Positions 25,901 to 36,280 of a stretch of DNA of 64,000 nt are shown piece after piece. Location: NCBI GenBank assembly GCA_951799445.1, contig OX637294.1, positions 18,315,452-18,379,451 on the forward strand, given 5' to 3'. Numbering within the stretch: position 1 is the stretch's first letter; each line of letters starts with the position of its first letter. The notes beneath the pieces were generated by a model. The model was not told where the DNA came from, did not search any database, and saw only the letters and a list, made by a program, of their open reading frames with translations. Source of the DNA: Pseudisothecium myosuroides. Lineage: Eukaryota; Streptophyta; Bryopsida; Hypnales; Lembophyllaceae. Both the position numbers and the translations under genes were made by a program.

Positions 25901-28900
25901 ACAACGAGCGTTTTGCTCGAGTGGCTGTGAAGTACAAATTCCATTGTTATCTGCGACATGGCTCTGGTCTACTCCTGCATCAGATTGAGGAATTCGCGAC
26001 GTCTGTTGAAGCAGCTGGTGATGATCAGAGACGTAGTTCATTTGGCTTGCATGGACTTGAAGCTCCAAAGGTATGTTTTTTTTTGCATCTTGGCTTGTAC
26101 TTATTGAAGAGATGACGGTCATTTCTTCAATGACTATCTTTCAATTCTCCAGCTCTAATTCATGGTTGCATTTCAGACTCTTGTACTTTTCGCGTCGTAA
26201 GGTAGAGGATACTATTTGCGTCACTTTTTGCCAATATGTAGAAGTGTGTTTTCGTTACGAGATTACTATATAGCTTTGGACAGATCTTGGGTAGAAGAGC
26301 TTAATCTGTTGGGATAAAATTCTTATCACTGCGGATGATGATTTCTTATGCACTCATTCAAAGTGTTAGGTTGTGGACACCCCATGTGCGTTCAAAGATG
26401 AGTGGCAATAGACGTTTAGACAAGTCATGCTTACACTCAACTTGCTAATTGAAGGCGGACCAAGTGTGAATAGATATAGCATCCTCTACTTTATGTAAAA
26501 ACGACAGTCATGCACTAATGACTTGTTGACCTGTCTGAAATATATTTAGAGTATCGAATATACATTTTGGGTATCCTTCCCCTATCTTACTCACTACTTA
26601 CAAGGAATGGATTACGTTCATGTATACTGGAGCTCTCAAAGTAACGACTCTCTTTTGCAGGTTCTTGGTGACTTGGTAGAAAGCATTGCAGGAGCTATTG
26701 CACTTGACACTTGCTTTGACCTGGACAAAGTGTGGGCAGTCATGAAGCCCCTGCTTGAGCCTATTGTCACTCCAACTACTCTCGACATGCATCCTGTGAC
26801 CGAACTTGAGGAGCTTTGCTCGGGTGCAGCATATAATCTCAAGTGCTACGATCAGAATTCGAAGGATGGACGAGTCTCTACAATTAGATATGAGGTATGG
26901 CACATCTTTTTAATCCGAGGGTACTGATATTCTCTCTGGGAACTTCCTTTTATTGAGTTTTATTTAATTTTTTGACCTCTCTTGCAATGTTCTCACTGAT
27001 AGGTTCAAATCACCGAGGATTTAGGCATTGATGGAATATCTTCCCGGCCTAAAAAGAAGACAGCTAAAAAAGAAGCTGCTGCGAAGGTCTTAGCAAAGCT
27101 GAAGGTAAGCCTCGTATCTTGAGTAATGAGGTTCGACTGGACATCCTTCGATGTAGATAATCCACTGTCAGAGTCTGCAGGACTGCGTGTTTTGAGGCCC
27201 AAAACTGCTTCAGAATACTTGCACCCAAAGCGAGGCCAAAATCTTCATCTATATTAAGAATTTGTGTTGAATTAACTAGATTTTATTTGGTTTTCAGAAA
27301 TGAGCTGATTTAGTGCGGTGTTTTGTCTATTGCAGACACACGGATTCAAAGAGAAGTTTGGAAAACCCATCGTGAAGTTTGAACCGAAGCTTGAGACCAG
27401 TGAAGCATTGACCAACCCACCAATTGCAAAGGAATTGCAAGAACTTCCCGAGACTAAGTCAAAACTTCTTACCAAGGACGACGAGGTTGGTGTTGAAATT
27501 CAGGTCTGACCAAGTTAAATCAATTTTGAGACCAGAGCACTGCCTGTAATTTTAGTTTTCTTTCCTTACAGAAGATACTAAGATCTACTCTGAGAATCTG
27601 TGTTTTCTGAAGAATTTTATTTGATAGTCCATACTTGCATGTTGAAACTACGAACACAGCAAGTTTTCTTCTCACATAGACTTCATTCCTTTGAAATATC
27701 CCATGTCAGACCATTACCCTGATTTAATAGAACAGAACTATTATAATGCTGAATTCAGACTTCGACTGTTTTTCTGTTACAGATTCAAGAATGCGGAGAG
27801 GTGCTGGGAATGGAGATGATCAACTTGGGACAGAAACTTGTGCCCAGTGAAGCACTGGTGAATCCACCAAGTGCAGATCTTGTGCATTTACTTCCAGACA
27901 AGAAGGCTGAACCTAGGTCTCCAATCCCTCGTACCAAAGTCAAACAGTCTGATGAGGTTCCACAAGATAAGCAAGTCAAGGTTGTGAAAGTATCAAAGGT
28001 GGGGCTGATCAGAAGAACCGAGCATGCGAAGGAAATTCTTTGCCCCTCCAAGATCAATCCCTCTTTACTCTTAGAATCGTGCACAAAAAATGGAGATGAA
28101 TTTCACCCGAAAATACGGGTCAGACCTGTGAACGGAAATGTACAAGAATACGCCAAGGAAGGTGTCAAGGTTACACAGCAACGTGAATCTGTCAAAGTTA
28201 CGCAGCAACGTGAAGCTGTCAAGGTTACGCAGCAACGTGAAGCTGTCAAGGCTACGCAGCAACGTGAAGCTGTCAAGGTTACACAGCAACTTGAAGCTGT
28301 CAAGGTTACGCAGCAACGTGAAGGTGTCAAGGTTACACTGAAACGTGAGGGTGATAATTTTGTTAAGATATCCGTCCCTGCAACAAAAATTGTGCAAGGC
28401 AAAGTTGTTCAGAAGACTAAGGATTTGCCATTACCTGCGAATGTGGTGAGGGTCAAAGACTTTGGCGGAGACTTGAAGAGGAAGGCCAATTCTGAAGGTG
28501 GTTATGACAACGGATCAACCAAATCGGCGAAGTTTTTTTGGTCGCAAGATATGGTTGTGCAAACCCCAGGAACCGATTCAACAGGTGAGGCAAAATGTTG
28601 ACTCTTCAAAAACCGTGAACAAAAGTTTCTTCTGTCTTCTTCTCACTTTGGTCGTAGTATATATATGACTCATCTGTGAATGATTCTATCTTGGGCATGC
28701 AAGAGAGTGTTAACAGTGATGCAGGAGAGCTGAGTTATGGTGCAACATTACCTCCTTGGTACCTGAACTAAAAATAGGAAGTCCACTTTGGGAGCTCATA
28801 TTTGATTATCTTAACTTCCAAAGTTCCAAAACAATTTTTACTGTTTGATAGCATAGGGCATGGTTTCTTCTCTCTATTGATATATTTTGCTCTCTTCCCT

Positions 28901-30984
28901 GAAGTTCCTTAAATGATTCATTTTAGATATGGGAGTGGCCTCTTTTGGCAAGTTTGGCATTAGGGGTGAGAGATACGAGTTAACCTACCTACACGTTGCA
29001 ATTGATCTGACAATTGCTGCAATTTGTGTGAGCAGAAATGCATTCCAAGATGGGCAAGCCCACAGATGAGGCAATCGATTTGTTGAATTTTTGTCCATGG
29101 ACCGGAGCGTTACCATCAGGTACTGTTTCCAGTTTCACTATTTGAATTATTTGAACCTCTAAAGGACTAAGGAGCCCACTTTGGGTTTATTAGAATTCAG
29201 GGAGGCTCTATTGAATTAATAATTTGAATCTTTGCATGAAATCTTTAGGATGGATGTTAATCATCATAATCAACATGTGAAGCTTTGCTCATGTCATTTT
29301 GATGAATATTGCAAAAGTTATAAAAAAAAAATCTGATTTCATTGTCAAACCGGGTAGCTAAAATAGGATTATTTTGTTTTATTTTGTTTTTTAGATTGAT
29401 ACCTACATAGAAGAATTTGAACCATGCAATTCCAAATAATGAGATGAAAGTTATGATGAGTTTTATTTTGAGGGCAATGAAGGTAGAAAAAACATGTAAA
29501 GTCATTTTTTGATTTCAATTATGAAAATTTTCATAAAAAGCCAGAAATATAGGATATATGTTGCTTACTAGAACATTCTCATCATCAAAGTTTACAATTC
29601 TCAATCTATATTTATTTTTTATCAGTATGCATGAATTTCTTATGCAATTTCAAAGTAGGAGGTTATGCAATCTCATCCATTCAATGATGAGTGGGATTAG
29701 ACATTTAGCCAAGTCTTGCTTACACCCAACTTGCTCATTGAGGACCAAGCAAGCGTACTGGAAGAGATGAGTTGCTGTTGGTCAGCATAGGAGACGGGAT
29801 CAGATCCCTAACTTAGTCCGTTGTAATTTATTGCCCAATTTGTCATAGGAAGAAAACAAATGTTCCGCCTATTTATGCTCTTACCTTTTTTCCCACTGGA
29901 TTGACATTGACATTGTGCCATTGACATGAAATGCTTGCAGAAAGTTTTGTTCAAGGCAGGAGCACAGCCACAAAGTCCATTAAGGGCACTGTGGACGTAC
30001 TACTGCCGGGTAAGGGACTCTTACCATCTCTTCAATCAGCTAGAATACCAGTCCCTGCCAATAAAGCAAAGCTATCCAGTATTCCTGCAGCTCAAGGAAC
30101 GAAGTCCAATAGCAAAGCAGCGATCAATTGTAGGCAGATCTTGAATGAAATTCGCATGAAGAACAAGTGGTCCAATCCAGTATTCAAATTGATGAACGAA
30201 GAAGAGAACACCTCTCATGTCCCAAGGTTAGTATCAACTGCTAGTTTCTGGTTTTGCTATTTTTTTTTCGTAATATTAGCACTGCTGGTAGTCCAATACA
30301 CAAGTAACGATTTTGTATCATTTTTTCACATTCGACAGTAATGAAAATCATGTCCTGTTCCAGCCACGGAGTCCAGCCAACATGGTTGGAATTGCTCACT
30401 AATCTTTCCATGTCGGGTGGACTCCCTAATTGGAACAGGACATGATTTCCTAGTTGAGATATGTAGACTTGTTCGAAGAGAAAGTTTGTCGAGTACGCCG
30501 TCTGTTTCAATTACTTCAAAACAAACTAATCGTTTGCAGTGCATTTTTCTAAAAGAATACAGTTTTGTAATTTTTTTAATGACTACAAGTATAATCTTGT
30601 CTTTCTAGTCCTTACGTCTTTTAATCCTTTCATACATATTGTATCCTAGTAGAAAAATGAAATATTAATAATTTGGATCTTGCAGAAATTCATTAAACGG
30701 TGTAGTTGTTTACGTTTTCTTGACGATCCGTGTTTTCACAAATCTGATTTTCAGAGTCTCAGAATGCCACACAGTTTTTTTGACTCTGATTTGGCCCTTG
30801 GAAAAATTCTGACGTGAAGTGTGATGCCATGTGCAGATTTCAGTTCTCCTTGACCGTCGACACAGGGAAGGAGAAGTATGAATGCCAAGGAGAGGCCAAG
30901 CCTGACAAGAAGCAAGGCATGGAATCTGTAGCATCCGCCATGTTAGCCATTCTAAAACAGAAGGGAGTTGCTGGACTTCCCTGA
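16945..30984 (+). CDS. Dicer-like endoribonuclease (DCL, DCL3/DCL4 clade)
   Basis: I read 27 exons: 16945-17147, 17320-17503, 17831-17944, 18061-18195, 18368-18446, 18539-18603, 18765-18899, 19096-19248, 19487-19625, 20152-20254, 20524-20719, 21091-21251, 21367-21585, 21765-22033, 22135-22412, 22801-23339, 23462-23816, 24192-24401, 24813-25340, 25786-26070, 26661-26894, 27003-27104, 27336-27503, 27783-28584, 29036-29119, 29941-30226, 30837-30984. All junctions keep frame, giving about 2057 aa. Domains: helicase with Walker A ETGGGKT (87-93), DECH (196-199), TASP (231-234) and QSRGRAR (538-544); Dicer dimerisation domain (about 605-695); PAZ (about 812-1020); RNase IIIa with acidic E1129, D1133, D1263, E1266; RNase IIIb with E1358, D1362, D1454, E1457; dsRBD1 (about 1494-1562); dsRBD2 (about 1976-2052). 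All catalytic residues are present. It should cut long dsRNA into siRNAs in the nucleus. The '[13 protein letters not shown]' linker after RNase IIIa resembles DCL4; DCL3 is not excluded. The 400-residue linker between the dsRBDs is unusually long. A 39-nt microexon at 28927-28965 is also possible. Confidence 0.93.
20861..20927. repeat. Perfect 29-bp inverted repeat in Dicer intron 11
   Basis: The arms 20861-20889 and 20899-20927 are exact inverse complements separated by 9 nt, so the transcript of this intron (20720-21090) can form an uninterrupted hairpin. A shorter near-palindrome (20836-20850) lies just upstream. This could be a small MITE relic or a small-RNA precursor. A stem of 29 bp is short for a typical plant miRNA precursor. 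Confidence 0.8.
26202..26489. mobile_element. MITE-like element in Dicer intron 20
   Basis: The segment begins GTAGAGGAT and ends with its inverse complement ATCCTCTAC. The right half shares the block 'gatgatttcttatgca..attcaaagtg' and 'agtcatgcttacactcaacttgc' with the OMA1 and ALF4 intron copies. It is about 288 bp and has no coding capacity. Confidence 0.5.
28164..28352 (+). repeat. 27-bp in-frame tandem repeat in Dicer exon 24, seven units
   Basis: Seven 27-bp units run without interruption and encode the nonapeptide VKVTQQREA and variants (residues about 1746-1808). Most unit differences are single substitutions (S/A/G at position 9, A for V at position 3, L for R at position 7). The last unit is the most diverged (TLKREG). 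The encoded segment is basic and acidic in alternation and probably helical or disordered. It sits in the linker between the two dsRNA-binding domains. The repetitiveness keeps several other frames open on both strands. Confidence 0.95.
29151..29541 (+). repeat. Dispersed AT-rich repeat in Dicer intron 25
   Basis: This stretch is clearly related to about 56960-57375. It starts with 'ctaaaggactaaggagcccactttggg', passes through 'aggatggatg..acatgtgaagctttg' and ends with 'agggcaatga.g.tagaaaaaacat'. It has inserted into or been retained in a long intron. Confidence 0.6.
29636..29835 (+). repeat. Intron MITE-like family fragment in Dicer intron 25
   Basis: The left end TTTCTTATGCAATTTCAAAG matches the left end of the OMA1 intron element. 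The internal block 'aagtcttgcttacacccaacttgc' and 'gagacgggatcagatccctaac' are shared with the other copies. I cannot find a clear right end. Confidence 0.5.
30344..30449 (+). ncRNA. Candidate miRNA-like hairpin in Dicer intron 26
   Basis: An 18-nt arm AAATCATGTCCTGTTCCA (30345-30362) pairs perfectly with 30431-30448. After a symmetrical 5-nt internal loop, an 8-bp block (30368-30375 with 30418-30425) and a further 8-9 bp (to 30385 with 30408) pair with single mismatches. This gives a symmetrical stem of about 42 nt per arm around a loop of about 22 nt, which is the size and shape of a short plant miRNA precursor. It lies in the last intron (30227-30836) on the sense strand. Precedents known to me are miR838 in an intron of Arabidopsis DCL1 and miR1047 in an intron of a Physcomitrella DCL1 gene. 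Being an inverted-repeat relic is the main alternative. Confidence 0.4.
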
Positions 30985-31366
30985 AGACTGTCCACTGCTC
31001 TCTGATTTAAGCAATTGTAGATTATGTCATGTTGTATAGTGGTCACATTTTCGCCCTTAGAACTATTTAATGTCAAGTGGGTGAAGAATATTTACTTTCT
31101 GCCCCTGACATCATCCCAACACATACATTTGACCGTGATTCAAATCAGAACAAGTCTGTTTTGTGGCAAGTGCATCATAGCTGCATATTTGCAATATGGC
31201 ACTGTAGTTTTGAAACTTGCTGAATCTCTCAGAAGTTAACCCCAGAACAATGCCGCGGGCCAGAGTGGTCCGATGGATGAAAAAAAAAATTCTTTTGCAA
31301 TTGTTCATCCTGGAATTTTATGCAAAAAGGGGAGATCTTGCATAGCAGTTTGACCTATAGTGAATA

Positions 31367-31582
31367 CTTTTGATTTTATAAATGTTGATGATTCACATTG
31401 TATCAAAAAGGATGATTTCCACAGTGACCAACCTGTCACTTTTGATTTTATAAATGTTGATGATTCACACTGTATCAAAAAGGATGATTTCCATGGTGAC
31501 CAACCCGTCACTTTTGATTTTATAAATGTTGATGATTCACACTGTATCAAAAAGGATGATTTTCACGGTGACCAACCCGTCC
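31367..31582 (+). repeat. 72-bp tandem repeat, three copies, downstream of the Dicer gene
   Basis: Units 31367-31438, 31439-31510 and 31511-31582 are nearly identical. Because 72 is a multiple of three, one frame on each strand stays open through the array (24-residue repeats), but the plus-strand frame begins at GTG with no ATG, and no domain is recognisable. The array starts 383 bp after the Dicer stop codon, possibly in its 3' UTR. Confidence 0.9.
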
Positions 31583-31590
31583 TTTCAGGG

Positions 31591-31730
31591 TTAATTCATT
31601 GTTATTTAGTTCCTAGCACATGTATATATATGAATGTTGTGCATTCTTGATTCTAGTTAGACTTAATTCATTGTTATTTAGTTCCTAGCGCATGTATATG
31701 AATGTTGTGCATTCTGATTCCAACTAGATT
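31591..31730 (+). repeat. Two-copy direct repeat next to the 72-bp array
   Basis: The block starting 'ttaattcattgttatttag' at 31591 is repeated at 31663, again at a spacing of 72 bp, with a few differences (a 'tata' length change). It follows directly on the preceding array although the unit sequence differs. Confidence 0.75.
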
Positions 31731-32259
31731 GTTTGTGAATTGGAGCAATCTAAGGTATATAGCCCCATTGTAGATCCTTTGGTCACTGCACATATTGCAC
31801 AAATTTAGACAAATTTAGACAAATTTAGACAAATCTTGTTTCAATAGAATAGCAATTTCAAGATTTATCCACACAGATTTTGGTCAACTCATTTTTCAAT
31901 AAAAATAACAAACATTATAGATAGTCAAAGCAAATACATATAGCTTCCCATTGTTGTCCCTAGGAGAGGAATATTTTTGTTCTTTTGGATTCTATTGTGG
32001 TTCTTTAGACTCCCTACAAAATTGCAATAATAAACCAAAATCGCTAAAATTGTAATTCCTTCAAATGGTAGAATAATGAAGGAATCTTTGTCCATGTGTC
32101 TAAATTGCATGGGATGTTCATGGAAGTTATAAAACAGTGACTATTCAACCCAATTCCAACCTTTTCAACTCCAATCCCAACTCCCTAGATAGTTTTTACT
32201 ACATTAGATTACCCCAAGGGTACAATTGACCCAACCAATACAGGTCCAAAGTGGGCAAG

Positions 32260-32945
32260 GGGACATTATGGGTATACAAACCTTAACCCCCAAATGATGA
32301 AGTATATGACTATGTAATCAAACTTGAAAGTCCCTCACTCTATATCTTCTATTTTTTTGCTATTTATGAGTAAATTTTTTAGGTTTTATTTTTTAAAGAT
32401 GAAATCACATGTTTAATATTTGTCCTAAAATTTTCAATTTTTTTTGGAAAAATTTCAAATCACCATAAATTTTTGAAGAAAAAATGAAGAAAATTCATAT
32501 CTAATAGAAATCATGTTCAAAAAATCTAAAATTTTCAGAACATAAGTACATTATAGTGTAAAACATTGTAGTATAAAGAAAATTTCTATGCCACTCCATA
32601 TTTAGAACTATGGTTATAGATACTCAACTTCAAACTTTACTAAAATGCTTACTTTTAAATGAATTTTTCAAATTTTCAAGTAGAATAGGACTACACTTTA
32701 GAAGCTTCATTTTTTTAGTTTTTTCAAAAGCAAAAGAAATCATTTTGAATGTCAAAATCAAGGAAAAAGTTTAGAATATTGGAATATACTAGATAGTATA
32801 CCATTTTTTTTATGAACAACCCTATATAAAATCAAAAGACAACTAAAATGTCTTGAACTCAACTCAATGATGAGGATATAGCATCAATAAAATTGCATAC
32901 AAAAAATCATATGAAAATCATAATTTCTTCAATATGCACAAAGCT
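32260..32945 (+). repeat. Dispersed degenerate AT-rich repeat, copy 2
   Basis: Related along its length to 5021-5640 and 56131-56960. It shares the blocks around 'gatgaaatcacatgttt', 'gaagaaaaaatgaagaaaattcatatc', 'tgccactccatatttagaac' and 'tcctcaactt'-like sequence. The tail (32880-32945) also resembles 59905-60010. No coding frame remains. Confidence 0.55.
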
Positions 32946-34849
32946 AGGTTCACCATCCAAAGAACATCGGCAAACATCCTCGATGTCTTTCTAGGATTAA
33001 TAGCACTTGGTATGAAATTAATCCTCAAATACTCAGATACAAAATAAGAAGGGCACTGTAATAACTAATACTATAGTCCAATTCAAATGAATGCCTAAAT
33101 TATATAATATTTTTTAAACAAATATCAAAATTTTGAATATTTAATTTTAAATAGTGTAACCTTATTTTTCCACATTAACTAATTATGGTAGAACCACCCA
33201 TAGTCAACCACTTAAGTGATTCCGCGCATGTTCTGGAGCAGTAGAAGTCAATGTTAATTTTCAGCCTTGTAGAAAGATAAAAATGACCAATTTTTCGTGA
33301 TTTTTTTCCTTAAATTCAAATTACTATAAATTTTGGAAGTCAAAAGTTGGCCTAAAGCCATACCCAATCTATAGATTGTCAATCCCAATCATTCAAGAAC
33401 TACTTTGTTGCTCACTACTTCGGGACATGTGTCATGACTTTATTATTCCAACCTTGAAAAGGTAAAAAAAAAATACATTCCAAGCTTGGTTGGAAATTTG
33501 TGCTAACCTTGGTTGGAAATAAATGCACCCTAGAGGATGGATGTGGCTCCCTCGTTGGCAATGGGTGGTTCTACCATATTAGTCAATTGGATGTTGAAGC
33601 TGCTAGTAAGGTACACTAGTTGAATACTTTAATATAATAGCTTGCAAATCATGATTATTGTTTAAAAAATACACTAGAGTTAAATGACCCCATAAACAAA
33701 TTTGACCCCACGAACTTGATAGCTACTTGTTGCAATTATCTATCAACTACAAAAAAGCAATACGCATATGCCTCTACTTCAAGCCAGAGACGAATAGCAT
33801 AAGTTAGTATGTACAATGTTTAGAATACACTCTTTTTCTTCTTCTTTAGAATGCACTCATGGTGCAACACCATAAAGAACCATTACACAACGTGTATTCA
33901 ACCATTAAACATCTACATCATTACCTTCATGAGAAGCCCAATGACATAAATGAATCCATTGTTGGAAAATATAATTTATTTATTGTTGAAAATGAAATCA
34001 ACAATAGAGTTATCTTCAAAGTTGTAAGGATGGGATCAAAACCTCAATTGATAGAGAAGATAATTCAATGTGATTAGAATGCATGCAATCATGGTGTTTC
34101 AAAATTGCAAGGGTGAGACCAAAAACAATTCAATGAGAATAGAGTGCATGCAATCATGCCTTGACATTGTCATTCCAACAAAATAACAAAACTCAAATAC
34201 AGTATAGAAAAAGAATTCAATGATGGAGCAAATGAACAATAACAACATTTCATTTCATGACTTCAATTACTTCATGACAATGAAATTGAAGTCACCAAGA
34301 TGTCTTGACTTGAAATTCCAATCAACCGTCATGTCAAGAAATTAATGATTTGAAAGAGTGAGCAAGAGTAACCATTACTAATCCATGTAGGGCGTGCCTA
34401 GGAAAATAGAAGCTCACAAAACTGGAAATCTCCCATTTGTGTAACTTCTTTCTACTTCAAAATAGACAGTTGCTATTATGTGAACTTAGGACCATGAGCT
34501 CATTAGCCTAAAAGACTATACACCTATGCTATAGGTATATAATATAGAAACTTTCCATGACTATAGCATAGCTTTGTTATAGATACCTATATTAAAGTGT
34601 TTATATTATAAGCACCTTCAATGGTTGTAGGATATCTACTTATACATGTGCTCAATTCACACACTAACATCGTTGCTTCAAAATGTAATGCTCTTGCACA
34701 CCTTACCAACACCAGAAGTCATGCTCTGGGAGTAATTTGCAAAGCAAATATTGTTAAATTCAATGGATAGATAGAAATGAAGCAATGTGCAGCTAGGACA
34801 ATAGATGTAAGAAGCAAAGAGCAAAAACAAACCCTAAACCCTAAACCCC

Positions 34850-36280
34850 GAAGTTTAACGCTCACACAAATCTATCTAGCTTGCAGAAGAGATCTTTAAC
34901 AGTGAAAAGTATCATCTACTAGGGTGCCATAACTGAATTTCAAGTTCCTTTGCTCCAACTTATCGACATCTTGCTTCAGAGGAATTTACGAGAACATCAT
35001 ATTAAAATCTCAAGCCACGAAATCTGCGACGACATACGCACACTCTGGAGCTGCAAAAATTTATACCAAGCACCAAAGTTCTGGCGAAACATAGATTCCG
35101 AATTCCGATACGCAGCTTCAAACTCGGTTGGGTAGAAATTTCCTACCTGAGATTTGAGGGAGCAGGAAAGGAACACAACATACTAATGTCCACGAATTTT
35201 TGGAGGAATCTTGATGATAGTACCATAGCCAAGAGCTTCTTGGAGACACTTCACAAAAGTCTGCAATCCTATCTGCGATCGACGCAAACCCGAATCAATC
35301 CGAATGGCAATACCGACAGAAGAAGAAGAGGAAGAAAACGAGTGAAAACAATCCCAAATGAAGCATCCAAGACAGGAGAGAGAAACAAGAACGCAAGGAA
35401 GCGAGCAATCGTGCACGCTGCGGAGTAGTGATCGACTGCCACGATTGACGTGCAGAGCAAACAATGATGGAGTAATACAAATTAGTTCCACAACAGAGAT
35501 GCTGAGTCTTGGGTACAATCACAAACTGCAATTAAGCAAACTTGGATTGACATGAAAATTTTACCATAATAATTAGACTTCACAGGGAACATAACTCAAC
35601 AAATTTTATTGAAAACAAACATCGGATGAAGGAGATACAAGCCCCCGAAGTTGTAGCCTTCAAATGCAGTTTGGTGAACTCAAATTGAACCTGTGAACTT
35701 CGATTGGCTTCCAAGAAATCAATACATCTTGGATTGATCTGAAAATTTTACCACATAAATTAGAAAAGATAGCGCAAATTTTCCAACAAGTTTTATTGAA
35801 TTCAAACATAGGATGCAAAAGTTACAGCACTTTGAATTGGACTTGAAACTATGTGAGGACACTTTCGGTGCCTTAGGCGATGAGGGGTTAATCTGAAGCC
35901 AATTCCAGTAGGGTTTTAGGGTTTAGGGCTGCAGCAACGACGTGGAGCTTTGATGGTGGAATATTCTGTCGTTGCCTCATATTGTGCAGGTTGTCGTCGA
36001 CTTTCTTTTGTGCTCTTGCCGACTGACTGACTGCAGACTGGCCCTTTCTTTGGGAATCGATTGACTCCATGAGCCTGCATTTTGCTTTGCACCCAAGCAA
36101 GAACCAGCATGGCATGGACAGCGAAGTCCACCGAACTAATGCCGTTGAATTAATCAGACGAACTCTTGTTTTTTGCCAATTTCCCAAGGCAGGCGTTCTT
36201 TCGGACATTCATCTTGTCTTAATAGCTTGCTCATGACGCTTTGAGGTTTTAGTTCTTTGGTGTTGTGAGTTCGGACAACG
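34850..36280. other. Unresolved higher-GC stretch upstream of the ALF4-like gene
   Basis: The composition changes to mixed or GC-richer DNA at about 34.85-35.56 and 35.88-36.28 kb. The second part is likely the promoter and 5' UTR of the ALF4-like gene. Minus-strand open frames (35183-35518 and 35888-36208) run through these patches; the latter encodes about 106 aa starting MSERTPALGNWQKTR. I do not recognise either as a family and see no splice pattern that extends them, so they may be a divergent small gene, an antisense transcript or chance frames. Confidence 0.3.

Larger units (their letters stand above)
30985..34800. other. Intergenic DNA between the Dicer gene and the ALF4-like gene, left part
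   Basis: Apart from the two tandem repeats it holds a 10-bp repeat (aaatttagac, about 3.5 copies, 31801-31834) and long AT-rich repeat-derived sequence. Its last part (about 34556-34680) resembles 63644-63770. I see no gene; the short open frames lack recognisable domains. Confidence 0.5.

Noticed and set aside
28071..28402. Minus-strand open frames across the Dicer 27-bp repeat
   Set aside because: They are a by-product of the in-frame tandem repeat. The plus-strand frame joins conserved Dicer exons with good splice sites.
31367..31582. Tandem array considered as a CRISPR array
   Set aside because: The units are contiguous without unique spacers, and the setting is a nuclear plant genome.
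31360..31650. Open frame with three 24-residue repeats downstream of the Dicer gene
   Set aside because: It starts at GTG rather than ATG and stays open only because the 72-bp tandem unit is a multiple of three; the opposite strand is equally open.
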